Source: Candidatus Phytoplasma asteris
Lineage (GTDB): Bacteria; Bacillota_I; Bacilli_A; Acholeplasmatales; Acholeplasmataceae
Direction of reading: 5' to 3'
Length of the DNA stretch: 64,000 nucleotides
NCBI RefSeq assembly: GCF_038505995.1
Contig: NZ_CP128414.1
Span: 682,001 to 746,000 of the forward strand
Position 1 is the first letter of the stretch, and each line of letters starts with the position of its first letter. Below the pieces are notes generated by a model. That model saw only the letters and a list, made by a program, of their open reading frames with translations. It did not search any database and was not told the DNA's origin. Positions 38,353 through 46,741 of this stretch are shown piece by piece. The translations under genes and the position numbers were made by a program.

Positions 38353-40677
38353 ATGACATTAAATAAAAAAATTTATCTGAGTTTGATCGGATTATTAAGT
38401 TTAGGTTTTTTGGTTTTATTAATCTTTGGTATCACTCGTTCTCGCTCAACAACTAAAACTCCATCGTTAACTCAAAAACCTCCATCAACACAACAACAAG
38501 AGATCGACAACCAAATCAAATTAGAACAAGCCAAAATCCAAGAACTCCAACAACAAGATCAAACCTTAAAAACCCAAATTGATGAAAATGTTAAAACTTT
38601 AACCGACATTATTACTAAAATTAAAACTCTCCAAACTGAATTAACTAATAATACTCAATTACCTCCAAACATGAAAACCCAAAAACAACAACAATTAACA
38701 GAACTGAAAACTCAACAACAAACCCAACAAACTATAGTCAATAATTTAATAGAACAAAGAAAAGCTTTAAACCAAAATCAAAAAGAAAAACAAGAAGAAT
38801 TAGAAAAATTAGCGCAAGAAAAAGCGCAACTGCAAACCCAAGAAAACCTCCAACAACAAATTTTTCAATTAAACCAAGCTCTTAATTATGTCGAAGCTAA
38901 TCAAAAAAGAATTGAAGAATTAAAAACTCAAAAAGAATATCAAAAAAATCAAACTGAGTTAAAAAATTTCAAGGATTTTCAACTGTTCTTAACTGATCAA
39001 AAATTATCTTTTGAAAAACAAAAGAAAAATTTAACTACCCAATTAAATCATTTAAAAGAAAATAAACCGCTTCCTTATACTAAAAAACAAGTGAAATTCA
39101 AAGACGTTTACGGCATGGAAAGTGAAAAAGAAGAATTAGAAGACTTATTAACTTATTTTCGCACGAACCAATCTTTAATTAACTTCGATCAAGTCCGCCC
39201 CAAAGGTTATTTACTTTATGGACCCCCAGGAACAGGAAAAACCTTTTTAATCAAAGCTCTTTGTGGGGAAGCTAATGTTCACTTTATTAATTTAATTCCT
39301 TCAAAATTCCGACAAAAATACATCGGAGAAGGGGAAAAAGAAGTGGAGAAAGTTTGGCAAGAAGCCGAAAATCATGATAAAACCATTATCTTTATTGATG
39401 AAATTGAAGGTTTAGAAAATCGTAATGATTCCAACATTTCTTCAGGAGGAGTCAATGTGATTAATACTTTATTAGATAAATTAGATGGGTTTAATAGTAG
39501 TAATAAAAAAATTGTCTTAATGGGATCTACTAATAACCTTCATAAAATTGATACCGCTTTACGCAGTCGTTTTAGTAAAGAAATCTATATCGGTCATTTA
39601 AAAGATTCCGAAATTGAAGGTTATTTAAAAAATATTATTGTTCCTTATCAAATTAGTTATCATACTTTTTTAGCTTTAAAAGATATTACCCAATTATGTC
39701 AAGGTAAAAATCTTTCTAACCGCGATTTAACCACAATCATCGAAGAAGCTTACAAAAAAACCGCTAAATGGGCTCAACAAAACCCTCAAACTCACGAAGT
39801 CATGTTACCTTCGGATCTCGAAGAAGTCTTAAATTTGAAATTAAAAACAAAACCTGATCATCAACAAGTAAAACAACGTCGAGTAGCTTGTGAAAACCAA
39901 TACGCTCAATGGCGTGAAGGAATCCTTCAATATTTATATAAACCCAAAGATGAAACTAAAATTGAATGTCACTATACCTTTGATGGTTTAAACGGCATTA
40001 ACTATTACAATCGTCGCTATACTCAAATCCAATCGGAATTAACTAACATTAATCAGCAATTAACTAAAATCCGCCAAGAAAATAAAATTCCACAATTAGA
40101 ACAAGAATTAGTAACCTTAAATCAAACGCCTGACAAATACGAACAAACCATTAAAGATAAAAACCAAGAAATCATCGACATTAAAAACGATCTTAAAACT
40201 CTTCCAACTCAAGAAGAAAGTTTAAGAAAAGAATTAAAGCTGGTCGAAAATCGTCGTGAACTTCAAAAAGAACCATCTAACCTCGCCAACTACATCAGAG
40301 AAGGTTATCCTTTCGACCGTTCGAATAACAGAGGATTTAATTATGAGAAAACCTCCGTGAACGGATTTGAATTTTCTAGTTTCGACATAAAAAATGAAAG
40401 TCAATTATTTGTATATGTAGACTTAGAAAAACAATTCAACGAAGACTCAGGCGGTAACTGTTTAATCCTTAAATACAAAGGCCCAAAAGACTTGATAGAA
40501 AAAGACAAAGACTACTACCTTGGAAGAGCACACATTTCCAACTCCAATTTCAAATTAACCAATTTCCATCTCCACTTCAACCCTGTCCGTAAAACTTTAT
40601 CTCTTTATGAAGGTAAACACAATAACGATAAAGCCAAAGAAGCCGAAAATAATAAAAGAACCAACGATGACTGGTGA
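38353..40677 (+). CDS. Membrane-anchored coiled-coil AAA+ ATPase without protease domain
   Basis: 774 residues. One membrane helix (about 8-28), then a long Gln/Glu/Lys coiled coil (about 45-240). An FtsH-like AAA+ module follows with Walker A 'GPPGTGKT' (about 290), Walker B 'IIFIDEIEGL' (about 350) and sensor 'VLMGSTNNLHKIDTALRSRF'. Then come a second coiled coil (about 555-640) and a C-terminal domain of unknown fold. There is no HExxH zinc motif, so it is not a protease. An AAAGGAGG site precedes the ATG. It follows ssb and HU in the PMU module and is intact, unlike the related relic at 8663-9765. A remodelling or membrane-tethering ATPase is the best description. Confidence 0.8.
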   Translation: MTLNKKIYLSLIGLLSLGFLVLLIFGITRSRSTTKTPSLTQKPPSTQQQEIDNQIKLEQAKIQELQQQDQTLKTQIDENVKTLTDIITKIKTLQTELTNNTQLPPNMKTQKQQQLTELKTQQQTQQTIVNNLIEQRKALNQNQKEKQEELEKLAQEKAQLQTQENLQQQIFQLNQALNYVEANQKRIEELKTQKEYQKNQTELKNFKDFQLFLTDQKLSFEKQKKNLTTQLNHLKENKPLPYTKKQVKFKDVYGMESEKEELEDLLTYFRTNQSLINFDQVRPKGYLLYGPPGTGKTFLIKALCGEANVHFINLIPSKFRQKYIGEGEKEVEKVWQEAENHDKTIIFIDEIEGLENRNDSNISSGGVNVINTLLDKLDGFNSSNKKIVLMGSTNNLHKIDTALRSRFSKEIYIGHLKDSEIEGYLKNIIVPYQISYHTFLALKDITQLCQGKNLSNRDLTTIIEEAYKKTAKWAQQNPQTHEVMLPSDLEEVLNLKLKTKPDHQQVKQRRVACENQYAQWREGILQYLYKPKDETKIECHYTFDGLNGINYYNRRYTQIQSELTNINQQLTKIRQENKIPQLEQELVTLNQTPDKYEQTIKDKNQEIIDIKNDLKTLPTQEESLRKELKLVENRRELQKEPSNLANYIREGYPFDRSNNRGFNYEKTSVNGFEFSSFDIKNESQLFVYVDLEKQFNEDSGGNCLILKYKGPKDLIEKDKDYYLGRAHISNSNFKLTNFHLHFNPVRKTLSLYEGKHNNDKAKEAENNKRTNDDW

Positions 40678-40711
40678 TAAAAAAGAATAAAAATAAAAGG
40701 AGATTTAATTA

Positions 40712-41188
40712 ATGTTTCAATTACAAAATCAATTTAAAATAATAAGTTTTTGTTTATTTATTTTCTTGGGATTATTTTTAATTACTAATAATTCAGTAAT
40801 GGCGATGAATAATTTAAATGATGAAAATTCAATAAACAATGAAATTAATAAACTTTATTGGGAAAGAAAAAATTTAGCTACTAAAATTTCATATTTTCAC
40901 ATTCATCATCTAGATGATGATATAAATTTACAAAAAGAATTACATAATTTAGATCAAACAATTAAAAATCTTTATCAAAGGCTTTCTGATGTCAATAATT
41001 TAAAGTATATAAACGAAAAAATTTGGGATTATTCATATGAACGAAATCAAGTAGCTATTAAAATTTTAAGTCGTTCATATCAAGACCCTACAATGCAAGA
41101 ACTTATTACAAATCATCAAGAATTAGTGAAAATAATTAAGAATTTAAACCAAAAATATATTAATTTACAATATAAATTAAACAAATAA
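40712..41188 (+). CDS. Secreted helical protein with phytoplasma effector-type signal peptide
   Basis: 158 residues. The N-terminus MFQLQNQFKIISFCLFIFLG…NNSVMA is the sequence-variable-mosaic type leader shared by many phytoplasma secreted proteins, with cleavage likely after 'SVMA' (residue about 31). The mature 126 residues are nearly all α-helical and charged, with coiled-coil spacing and no cysteines. AAAGGAGA precedes the ATG and a terminator follows, so it is the last gene of the ssb-HU-ATPase block. Secreted proteins of this kind act inside plant or insect cells; I cannot assign it to a named effector from sequence alone. Confidence 0.8.
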   Translation: MFQLQNQFKIISFCLFIFLGLFLITNNSVMAMNNLNDENSINNEINKLYWERKNLATKISYFHIHHLDDDINLQKELHNLDQTIKNLYQRLSDVNNLKYINEKIWDYSYERNQVAIKILSRSYQDPTMQELITNHQELVKIIKNLNQKYINLQYKLNK

Positions 41189-41210
41189 TTAAATTTTTTA
41201 ATTACAAACC

Positions 41211-41237
41211 AAGACCCTTTTCAGGGTCTTTTTTTAT
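41211..41237 (+). terminator. Terminator of the secreted-protein gene
   Basis: Stem AAGACCCTTTT / CAGGGTCTT followed by seven T. Confidence 0.8.
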
Positions 41238-41278
41238 TTAACAACTCACTCAACAATTAGAAAGAAAACCAAAAAACT

Positions 41279-41497
41279 ATGTTCATTAAAAAAATCTTTA
41301 CATCTTTACCTAGTAATCTCATCTTTTTCATCATCACTCTACTTTCATTTCTTCCAATTATCACCATTTATTACGTCATTAAGTTCTATCTTTTCACCGT
41401 CAAACTAAGTATTCACCAACTAAAACAAGGAATAGTGGCTAGGATGTATCAATATTTAACTACTAAGAAGACAAATCATCATGTGGCATTTCATTAA
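41279..41497 (+). CDS. Small PMU membrane protein 1
   Basis: 72 residues with one or two membrane helices (about 12-40) and a basic C-terminus ending in His-rich residues. The ribosome site (AGAAAG) is modest. It overlaps the next small membrane gene by 17 bases, so the two are probably co-translated. No family recognised. Confidence 0.55.
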   Translation: MFIKKIFTSLPSNLIFFIITLLSFLPIITIYYVIKFYLFTVKLSIHQLKQGIVARMYQYLTTKKTNHHVAFH

Positions 41498-41729
41498 TAC
41501 TTGGTTAACCAAGCTAAATAATGGCCTTAAAACTATCAGTCATTATTTCTTTACTTATCAAAATCAATGGTTAAACTTAGGTTTATTAATAATTATTTTA
41601 TTATTTCTTCCTCATTTCTTATATTTAATTGATTTTCTTTTTAAATGTCTTTATCACGTTCTACGGTTTATTTATTATTTAGGAAAATATCTTTTATTAT
41701 TATTAAAAAAAATTTTTAAGAAAGAATAA
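41481..41729 (+). CDS. Small PMU membrane protein 2
   Basis: 82 residues with two membrane helices (about 30-52 and 55-75) and a Lys-rich C-terminus. It overlaps the previous gene and is followed five bases later by another ATG (41735), indicating a compact PMU operon. Function unknown. Confidence 0.55.
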   Translation: MWHFINTWLTKLNNGLKTISHYFFTYQNQWLNLGLLIIILLFLPHFLYLIDFLFKCLYHVLRFIYYLGKYLLLLLKKIFKKE

Positions 41730-41734
41730 TTATT

Positions 41735-41782
41735 ATGAGAATCAAAAACTTAAATCAACGCACCCAATTATGGTATCAATGA
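41735..41782 (+). pseudogene. First 15 codons of a PMU gene cut by an IS
   Basis: ATG at 41735 five bases after the preceding stop encodes MRIKNLNQRTQLWYQ, then TGA at the boundary where the IS terminus TGTTCC starts (41785). The operon spacing suggests a real downstream gene whose remainder was deleted or displaced. Confidence 0.5.
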
Positions 41783-41784
41783 GA

Positions 41785-43139
41785 TGTTCCGTTTTTTTAG
41801 ACAAATTTTGTCTTTAAAATTGTTCTTTAAGACTTAAAATTAAGTAGATAATTTCATATCTTTTCAAACTAAGGAAATATTTTTTTTAAATTTCAAAAAG
41901 TTTCTAAAACTTTTAATAATTCATTAATTTCAAAAGATATTTTTATTAAATATTTTATCTTTACACTATATAGTTAGGTAAAAAAAGTTAAAATTCCGTT
42001 AAGAAAATGAAAACATAATTATTTTTTTGCGTAATTATGTTATTTTGATTAAAAAATGCGCAAAAAGATAACCTTTTTCAAAGTTGAAAATTTGAAATAA
42101 AAAAATTATTATCTAAAATTTTGACAATATTGAGAAGGTAATGAATAATTTAATTTAGCTAAAATCCATTGATTGTTCCAAAATTTAGGGAAATAATTGA
42201 TTATTTTTTTAACTTTTTCAGGTGATTTTTGAAATAAAAAAGGATGTTGATGTTGTAAGATAGTTTTCATTTGGCCGAAAAAGTTTTCAATTACAGCGTT
42301 ATCACGTGGAGTAGCTTTTCTCGATATGCTGATTAAAAAACCTTTTTTAATTAGTGTTTGTTGGACTTTTTGTGATTGATAAACTGTGCCTTGGTCGGAA
42401 TGAATGATACAAGGTTCTTTTAATAGAGGTAATTTTTGGATGGTGTTTAAAACTAATTCTTTATTTTGATGTTTGGAAGTGTGGGAAGCGATAATTTGGT
42501 TGTTGAAAGAATCAATAATACAAGAAAAATATAAAAATACTTGGGGAGTTTTGAAATAAGTTATGTCGGTAAATAGTTTTTTCATGGGTTTAGTTGATAT
42601 AAAGTCTTGATTAATTAAATTGTCTACCACTTTTAATTTAGCTTTTAAATTATTTTTATAATAATATTTATTTTTTTTAATTCTTAAACGACAAAAAATA
42701 CCGTTTTCTTTCATAATAGTATAAATTTTTTTCTTGGTAATGTTTTCGTTAAAAGTTTTTTGGTATAAATCAGTGATTTTACGATGACCGCAAAAATATT
42801 TTTCTTGTAAACATAAAGCTTTGATGCGATTTTGTTGTAATAAGTATTTTTCTTTTTTTGGCTTTTATTTTATTTTTGACTTTCAACCAATAATAAGTGC
42901 TTCTTTTGGTTTGATAGTTTTTAAAATGGTTGTTAAATTTAGTTTTTGATTAAATTGTTTAACTAATTCGAAAACAGTTTTTTTATCAGTTTTTTGGTTT
43001 TTTTCATTAGAGTTTGTAATAATTTATTTTTTTGTTTCTCTTTTTCTATTATTTTAGCTATTTTTTCATGATTTAAATATTGTTTCCTTTTTTTATATCA
43101 TATACATAACCATTATAACTCTGAATGATTATATTTATT
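41785..43139 (-). mobile_element. IS3/IS150-type insertion sequence remnant (copy B), most complete in the window
   Basis: The 3' terminus TGTTCCGTTTTTTTAGACAA lies at 41785. The element extends through OrfB and part of OrfA to about 43139, where a GC-rich motif GTAGCGCGCAACTGGGGG begins. The matching 5' terminus is not present, so the element is truncated. Its 3' 300 bases are nearly identical to those of the copy at 54412. Confidence 0.8.
42109..43130 (-). pseudogene. IS3-family transposase (tra5-like OrfAB), frameshifted
   Basis: The open 201-codon part (42109-42714) keeps the DDE core ('KLFTDITYF', 'IIHSDQGTVYQ', 'RDNAVIENFFGQMK'). Continuing 5', the protein reads through 'FCGHRKITDLYQKTFNENI' and 'STYYYWLKVKNKIKAKK', with frameshifts or stops near 42845-42910 and 42985-43010. 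It reaches OrfA-like sequence 'VYDIKKRKQYLNHEKIAKI'. One of these may be the normal programmed IS3 shift, but the number of breaks and the missing OrfA start mean it is inactive. Confidence 0.8.
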
Positions 43140-43303
43140 TAAAAAAGGGGGTAGCGCGCAACTGGGGGATTTTTATTTTTCTTCTTCTTTTATTTATGTG
43201 TACTTATGATTGTTATTAGCGCTTCAGCGCGTTAGGGTATTGTGTTTGGATAATTTTAAACAACTCTTTTTAATAATGGAAAGGGAAAATAGGGAGTTAT
43301 TTA

Positions 43304-43382
43304 TATATCGAAAAATAATAATGATAGATAAAAGATACAACGATAATATCAAATATCGAGTATCATTATCATTATCGATATA
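43304..43382. repeat. Imperfect inverted repeat, arms of about 22 bases
   Basis: Left arm 43304-43326 starts TATATCGA and ends AATAATGATA. Right arm 43361-43382 is its reverse complement with a few mismatches, rich in ATTATC/GATAAT. It lies in the non-coding stretch just downstream of the unknown 208-residue gene and near the tandem repeat at 43442. Confidence 0.6.
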
Positions 43383-43441
43383 ATATATAAAATATCACTC
43401 CTTAAAAATGTTTGGTTTTGTCAAAGAATTTTAAATATTGA

Positions 43442-43495
43442 AAGTGTTATAAAACTGTTAGTGAAGTGTTATAAAACTGTTAGTTAAGTGTTTAT
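43442..43495. repeat. Iteron-like 22-bp tandem direct repeat
   Basis: Unit AAGTGTTATAAAACTGTTAG plus two bases: 43442-43463 and 43464-43485 differ at one base, and a third partial copy AAGTGTTTAT runs to 43495 into the stop of the neighbouring gene. Length of one to two helical turns and location beside a possible replication gene suggest iterons, by analogy. Confidence 0.55.
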
Positions 43496-44118
43496 TTGAT
43501 TTTAGATATATATTTATACATGGGATGTATTTTTTTAACCCGATAGCCCTGTTTATTTTTGGTTAAAAATAATTTGATGTGTTTTAAATCTTCCGATTGA
43601 TAATAAATAACATTTAATCCTTTTTTATAATTTGTTTTTATAGGATTGTTATATTTATCTACTTTTTTAGCATCTAATTTATATAATTTTAAAGTTTCTA
43701 GTTTGTCTATGATTATCTTACTTATTAATTCTTTAATATAATCTTTTTGTTCTTTAAGATAATTAATTTGGAAGATAGGGAAATGTGTTTTAAGGGTATT
43801 ATTTTGGTGTTTTGGGGGTGTTATTGGGTTGGTAAGGGTTAGATTATTATCATTTTCGGAAGAGTGATTTTTGATTATTTCTATTCTATACTTTTTCATT
43901 TCATCTAAGATTTGAGGGTCTACAAATAGAGTTTGGTTTTTAGGGCGGTAGTTTGTTTGTTGATAGGAATTTTTCTTTTTAGAATGAGAAACAATTGTAA
44001 TATTTAATAATTCTCCTTTTAATGTTTGTAAAAAGTTTTTGATTTGAACTAAGTCGTTGGGGGTTGATTTTGTTTCCCAACCGCCCCTAATGATTCCTTG
44101 ATTTGTTTCTTTTTTCAT
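43492..44118 (-). CDS. Unknown PMU protein next to iteron-like repeats
   Basis: 208 residues, basic, no membrane segment. The N-terminal part is 'GIIRGGWETKSTPNDLVQIK'; the middle is Asn/Thr/Pro-rich (about 95-125); the C-terminal part is Lys/Tyr-rich (…GLNVIYYQSEDLKHIKLFLT…GYRVKKIHP), plausible for nucleic-acid binding. GGAGA precedes the ATG. It lies downstream of the DnaG fragment on the same strand, and its stop codon overlaps the tandem direct repeat. I do not recognise the family; a replication-initiation role is only suggested by the setting. Confidence 0.55.
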   Translation of the reverse strand: MKKETNQGIIRGGWETKSTPNDLVQIKNFLQTLKGELLNITIVSHSKKKNSYQQTNYRPKNQTLFVDPQILDEMKKYRIEIIKNHSSENDNNLTLTNPITPPKHQNNTLKTHFPIFQINYLKEQKDYIKELISKIIIDKLETLKLYKLDAKKVDKYNNPIKTNYKKGLNVIYYQSEDLKHIKLFLTKNKQGYRVKKIHPMYKYISKIK

Positions 44119-44277
44119 ATTTTTCTCCTTTTGTTTGGTTTTTTTTATAAAAATAAAAATCCCCGAATTTGTGAAAAATAAAATCGCAAAATTTAGGGGT
44201 ATATGCGCGTGTTTGGGGGTATGTTAATGTTATTATACATGTAAGGTTTAATATATTAGTTAAAAAAAGCAATAATT

Positions 44278-45097
44278 TTAATCAATTATTTCTACTTTGT
44301 CTTTTCCAAAAAAATAAATAGCTAAATCGACTATGATTTTATTTTTGGCCTCTTCATAAGTAATGTATGGGTCTAAAAAACATTTTTGATATGCTTCTTT
44401 TCCGAATTGTCGCAATAAATCATCAACATCTTTACAAGTTTTATCATAAGGTGGTAAAATGCGTCTAATTTCGTAAATAATATTTTCTTCTTTAAGTTGT
44501 TCTCCTAAGGCTTCACTTCGTTTTTGACCTGTTTCATCATTATCTAAGGCAATAATTACTTTGATATTTTCTTTTTTTAGAATTTCTATTTGTGATTTAG
44601 AAAGTAGTTGAGTGACACAAATGAGACCGACAACGTTTTTAATATTGTTTTGCCAACAACTAATGACATCGAAAAAACCTTCATGAATAATAATGGTTTT
44701 CATTTGTTTAATATAAGGTAACGCTTCAAAAAAACGATAACTGAAATGAAAAGTAGGTGTTTGACTAAAATTATTGAGGGATTTATATTTAGGTTGGAAA
44801 TAAGAAACTTCGCGAAAGTTATTTTGATAAAAATGAAATGTTTTATTGTATCCATTTTCAATGGGGATAATGATGGAACCATGAAAAGTATCGTGATAAT
44901 ATGTTTTATTTTGTTGATTGGTTTTATCTTTAATAAAACCATATTCAATTAATTTTATTGTATCGATATTTTGCTTTTTACAATAATTTAATAAACGAAA
45001 AGATAAAGGTTTATCAGATAATGGGGCATAACCTAGTTTAAATTCTTTAATAGTTTCTATAGTTAATTTTCTTTTTTGGGTTAAATTCTTGTTAATT
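44278..45097 (-). pseudogene. dnaG: DnaG primase, core and TOPRIM fragment without zinc domain
   Basis: The frame is open from about 45097 to 44278. It starts 'RKLTIETIKEFKLGYAPLSD', passes 'GSIIIPIENGYNKTFHFY', and contains the TOPRIM domain: 'TIIIHEGFFDVISCWQ' (catalytic Glu), 'IIALDNDETGQKRSEAL' (DxD-type) and 'KDVDDLLR'. The N-terminal CHC2 zinc finger is absent here but occurs separately at 48084-48350 on the same strand. The upstream junction at about 45098 fuses it to the first 64 codons of a sigma factor. The usual ATG for the 141-codon ORF (44703) is internal and not a real start. PMUs normally carry one complete dnaG. Confidence 0.85.
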
Positions 45098-45286
45098 ATT
45101 TAGGGATTTGATTAATCCTAAAACCCCTTTTTGGCATAAATCCTCTTTAGTTAAAACTCGCGGATAATATTTAAATTGATAAGCTAGTTTTTTTACTAAA
45201 GGTAAATGAAGTTCGATTAATTGATTACGAATTTCTAAATTCTTTTTATTTTTTAAAAAATCTTTAAATAATTTTTGTCTTAACAT
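45092..45286 (-). pseudogene. PMU sigma factor, N-terminal fragment
   Basis: 64 codons nearly identical to the first 64 of the intact sigma gene at 48640 (same MLRQKLFKDFLKNKKNLEIR start), with changes 'LCQKGVLGLIKSLNN' versus 'LYQEGILGLIKALNN', then a stop at the junction with the DnaG fragment. Sigma regions 2.3-4 are lost. Confidence 0.85.
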
Positions 45287-45426
45287 TCAATTCCTCTCTA
45301 AAAACATTTTTTAGAAAAGATATGAAATTATTTTTTTAGTCTTTGAAACAAAAAAAGACTAACTTAATAGTTAGTCTTAAAGAATTTTTAAAAAACAAAA
45401 AAGTGTCTAAACTTTTGGAACACCTC
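45099..45426 (-). repeat. 328-bp inverted duplicate of a PMU end (arm 1)
   Basis: Near-identical, in opposite orientation, to 48500-48827. It includes the first 61 or so sigma codons, the ribosome site, the leader with hairpin (GACTAACTTAATAGTTAGTC) and an outer terminus reading, outward to inward, GTGTTCCAAAAGTTTAGACAC. About 3.07 kb lies between the arms. Confidence 0.8.
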
Positions 45427-45684
45427 AATGCTCCTAAAAGAAGATTATCTGGTAATAAATTATCAATCTTTTTATGTAATGAAGATATTAGTTTTTCAGA
45501 ATGGTGTAAACTAGAAGAATCTTGTGGTGGTCAAGAACATAAATATATTAGAAAAAATTGTATCTTTATAAATTGAAAAAAATATAATAATTATAAATAT
45601 TTCATTAGTTAAAAAATATGGTTTAATTAATCTAAATCTATATTTAAATCTTTTTTAATACAATCCTCCCCTTTGGCTTCTTGT

Positions 45685-46136
45685 TTATTTAATTCTTTTA
45701 TTTGAAATATGATTTAATAAATTATTAGTTTTTTCTATTAAATCATATTTCATTTTAATTGGATTCCAAACAATATAAGAAATATATTTTGAATTTAAAC
45801 TAATATGATAAGTACAACGACGTTTTAATTGAATAATGCTTTCATCTTTTTTAAAATATCCTCAAAAGAAAATCATCAATACTTTTAACAGTAGTAATAA
45901 TAATTAATTTACATTCTAAAACTTTATTTTTATAATGAGACTTAACAGAAGTTGAAGCATTATTATCTAACATTTTTAATAAATCCGATAAACCTAAACA
46001 ATTAGAACGAAAATCTTCTAAAACATCATTACTACCAGATGAAATATAAGTTTGATAATTTTTATCTTTGGCTGTTTTTTTTGGCAAGAGTAGTTTTACC
46101 TGAACCACTCATACCAGTGATAAAAACACATTTCAT
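45685..46136 (-). pseudogene. Plasmid/virus-type Rep protein, superfamily 3 helicase domain relic
   Basis: ATG 46134-46136 with AAGGAATGGGAAG upstream. 'MKCVFITGMSGSGKTTLAKK' gives Walker A; one extra A in the following run shifts the frame, which resumes 'TAKDKNYQTYISSGSNDVLE', 'LSDLLKMLDNNASTSVKSHY' and 'LECKLIIITTVKSIDDFLL'. A second shift follows, then 'ESIIQLKRRCTYHISLNSKY'. This matches the helicase part of phytoplasma plasmid Rep proteins and of small circular-DNA virus Reps. The expected Walker B (ILDD) between 'SGSNDVLE' and 'DFRSN' seems deleted. The rolling-circle nuclease domain is absent. It is a chromosomal relic. Confidence 0.65.
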
Positions 46137-46258
46137 TGTTCTTCCCATTCCTTTCAAAGTGTTAGTTGTACATTTAAATAATTTTTCTATTTCAACAGAA
46201 TAAATATTATGTTCTATAATATTAATGTAGAGTTAGTGATGTTGTACTAAAATATTTA

Positions 46259-46361
46259 AAAAAAATATTTCTTTAGTTTGAAAAGATATGAAATTATCTA
46301 CTTAACTTTTAATTTTAAAAAATAATTTTAAAATTAAAAGTTATATTTAAAAAACGGAACA
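46259..46361 (+). mobile_element. Solo IS terminus fragment
   Basis: Contains TTTGAAAAGATATGAAATTA and ends TTTAAAAAACGGAACA at 46361, matching the 3' end of the IS3-type copies in reverse orientation, without transposase. The sequence after it (46370-46530) has an open coding-like frame (KRVKYLIDKLGISLNNIL) of unknown origin. Confidence 0.6.
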
Positions 46362-46638
46362 ATACAAACGTGTTAAATATTTAATTGATAAATTAGGGAT
46401 TTCTTTGAATAATATTTTAATTTTATCTTTTAGCAAAAGTAAGGTAAATAGAATTACAAAACGCTTTTATACAGATATCAAAATTATTTCAGTCTTAAAG
46501 AATTTTAAAAAAGAAAAAGTTATATAAAGTTTTGGGGAACCCCACCTTTTGTATATTTTTCTATTGATAAATAACCTTTTGAAGCAAATACAAACAATAA
46601 CGATAATACAAAAAGCGAGTCTCATAAAGATAAAAACA

Positions 46639-46674
46639 AAAAACTAATCTTTTTTTTAGAAAGATTAGTTTTTA
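46639..46674 (-). terminator. Terminator of the 266-residue secreted-protein gene
   Basis: Stem AAAAACTAATCTTT / AAAGATTAGTTTTT around TTTTTAG, about 70 bases after the stop codon. Confidence 0.75.
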
Positions 46675-46741
46675 AATTTATAAAAAAGAAAGGAAGAAAA
46701 AAGAAATTCTAAACTAAACAATATTTAAAAAAAATTATTTT

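Noticed and set aside
42840-43010. Transposase frame changes as a normal IS3 programmed frameshift
   Set aside because: One break could be programmed, but there are at least two and the OrfA start is missing, so the element is a relic.
44746-44952. Small ORFs on both strands inside the dnaG fragment
   Set aside because: They are out of frame with a continuous DnaG coding frame running 45097-44278.
45343-45576. 77-codon plus-strand ORF as a gene
   Set aside because: Its first third is antisense leader of the sigma repeat arm and it has no ribosome site; the remainder is unrecognised junction sequence.
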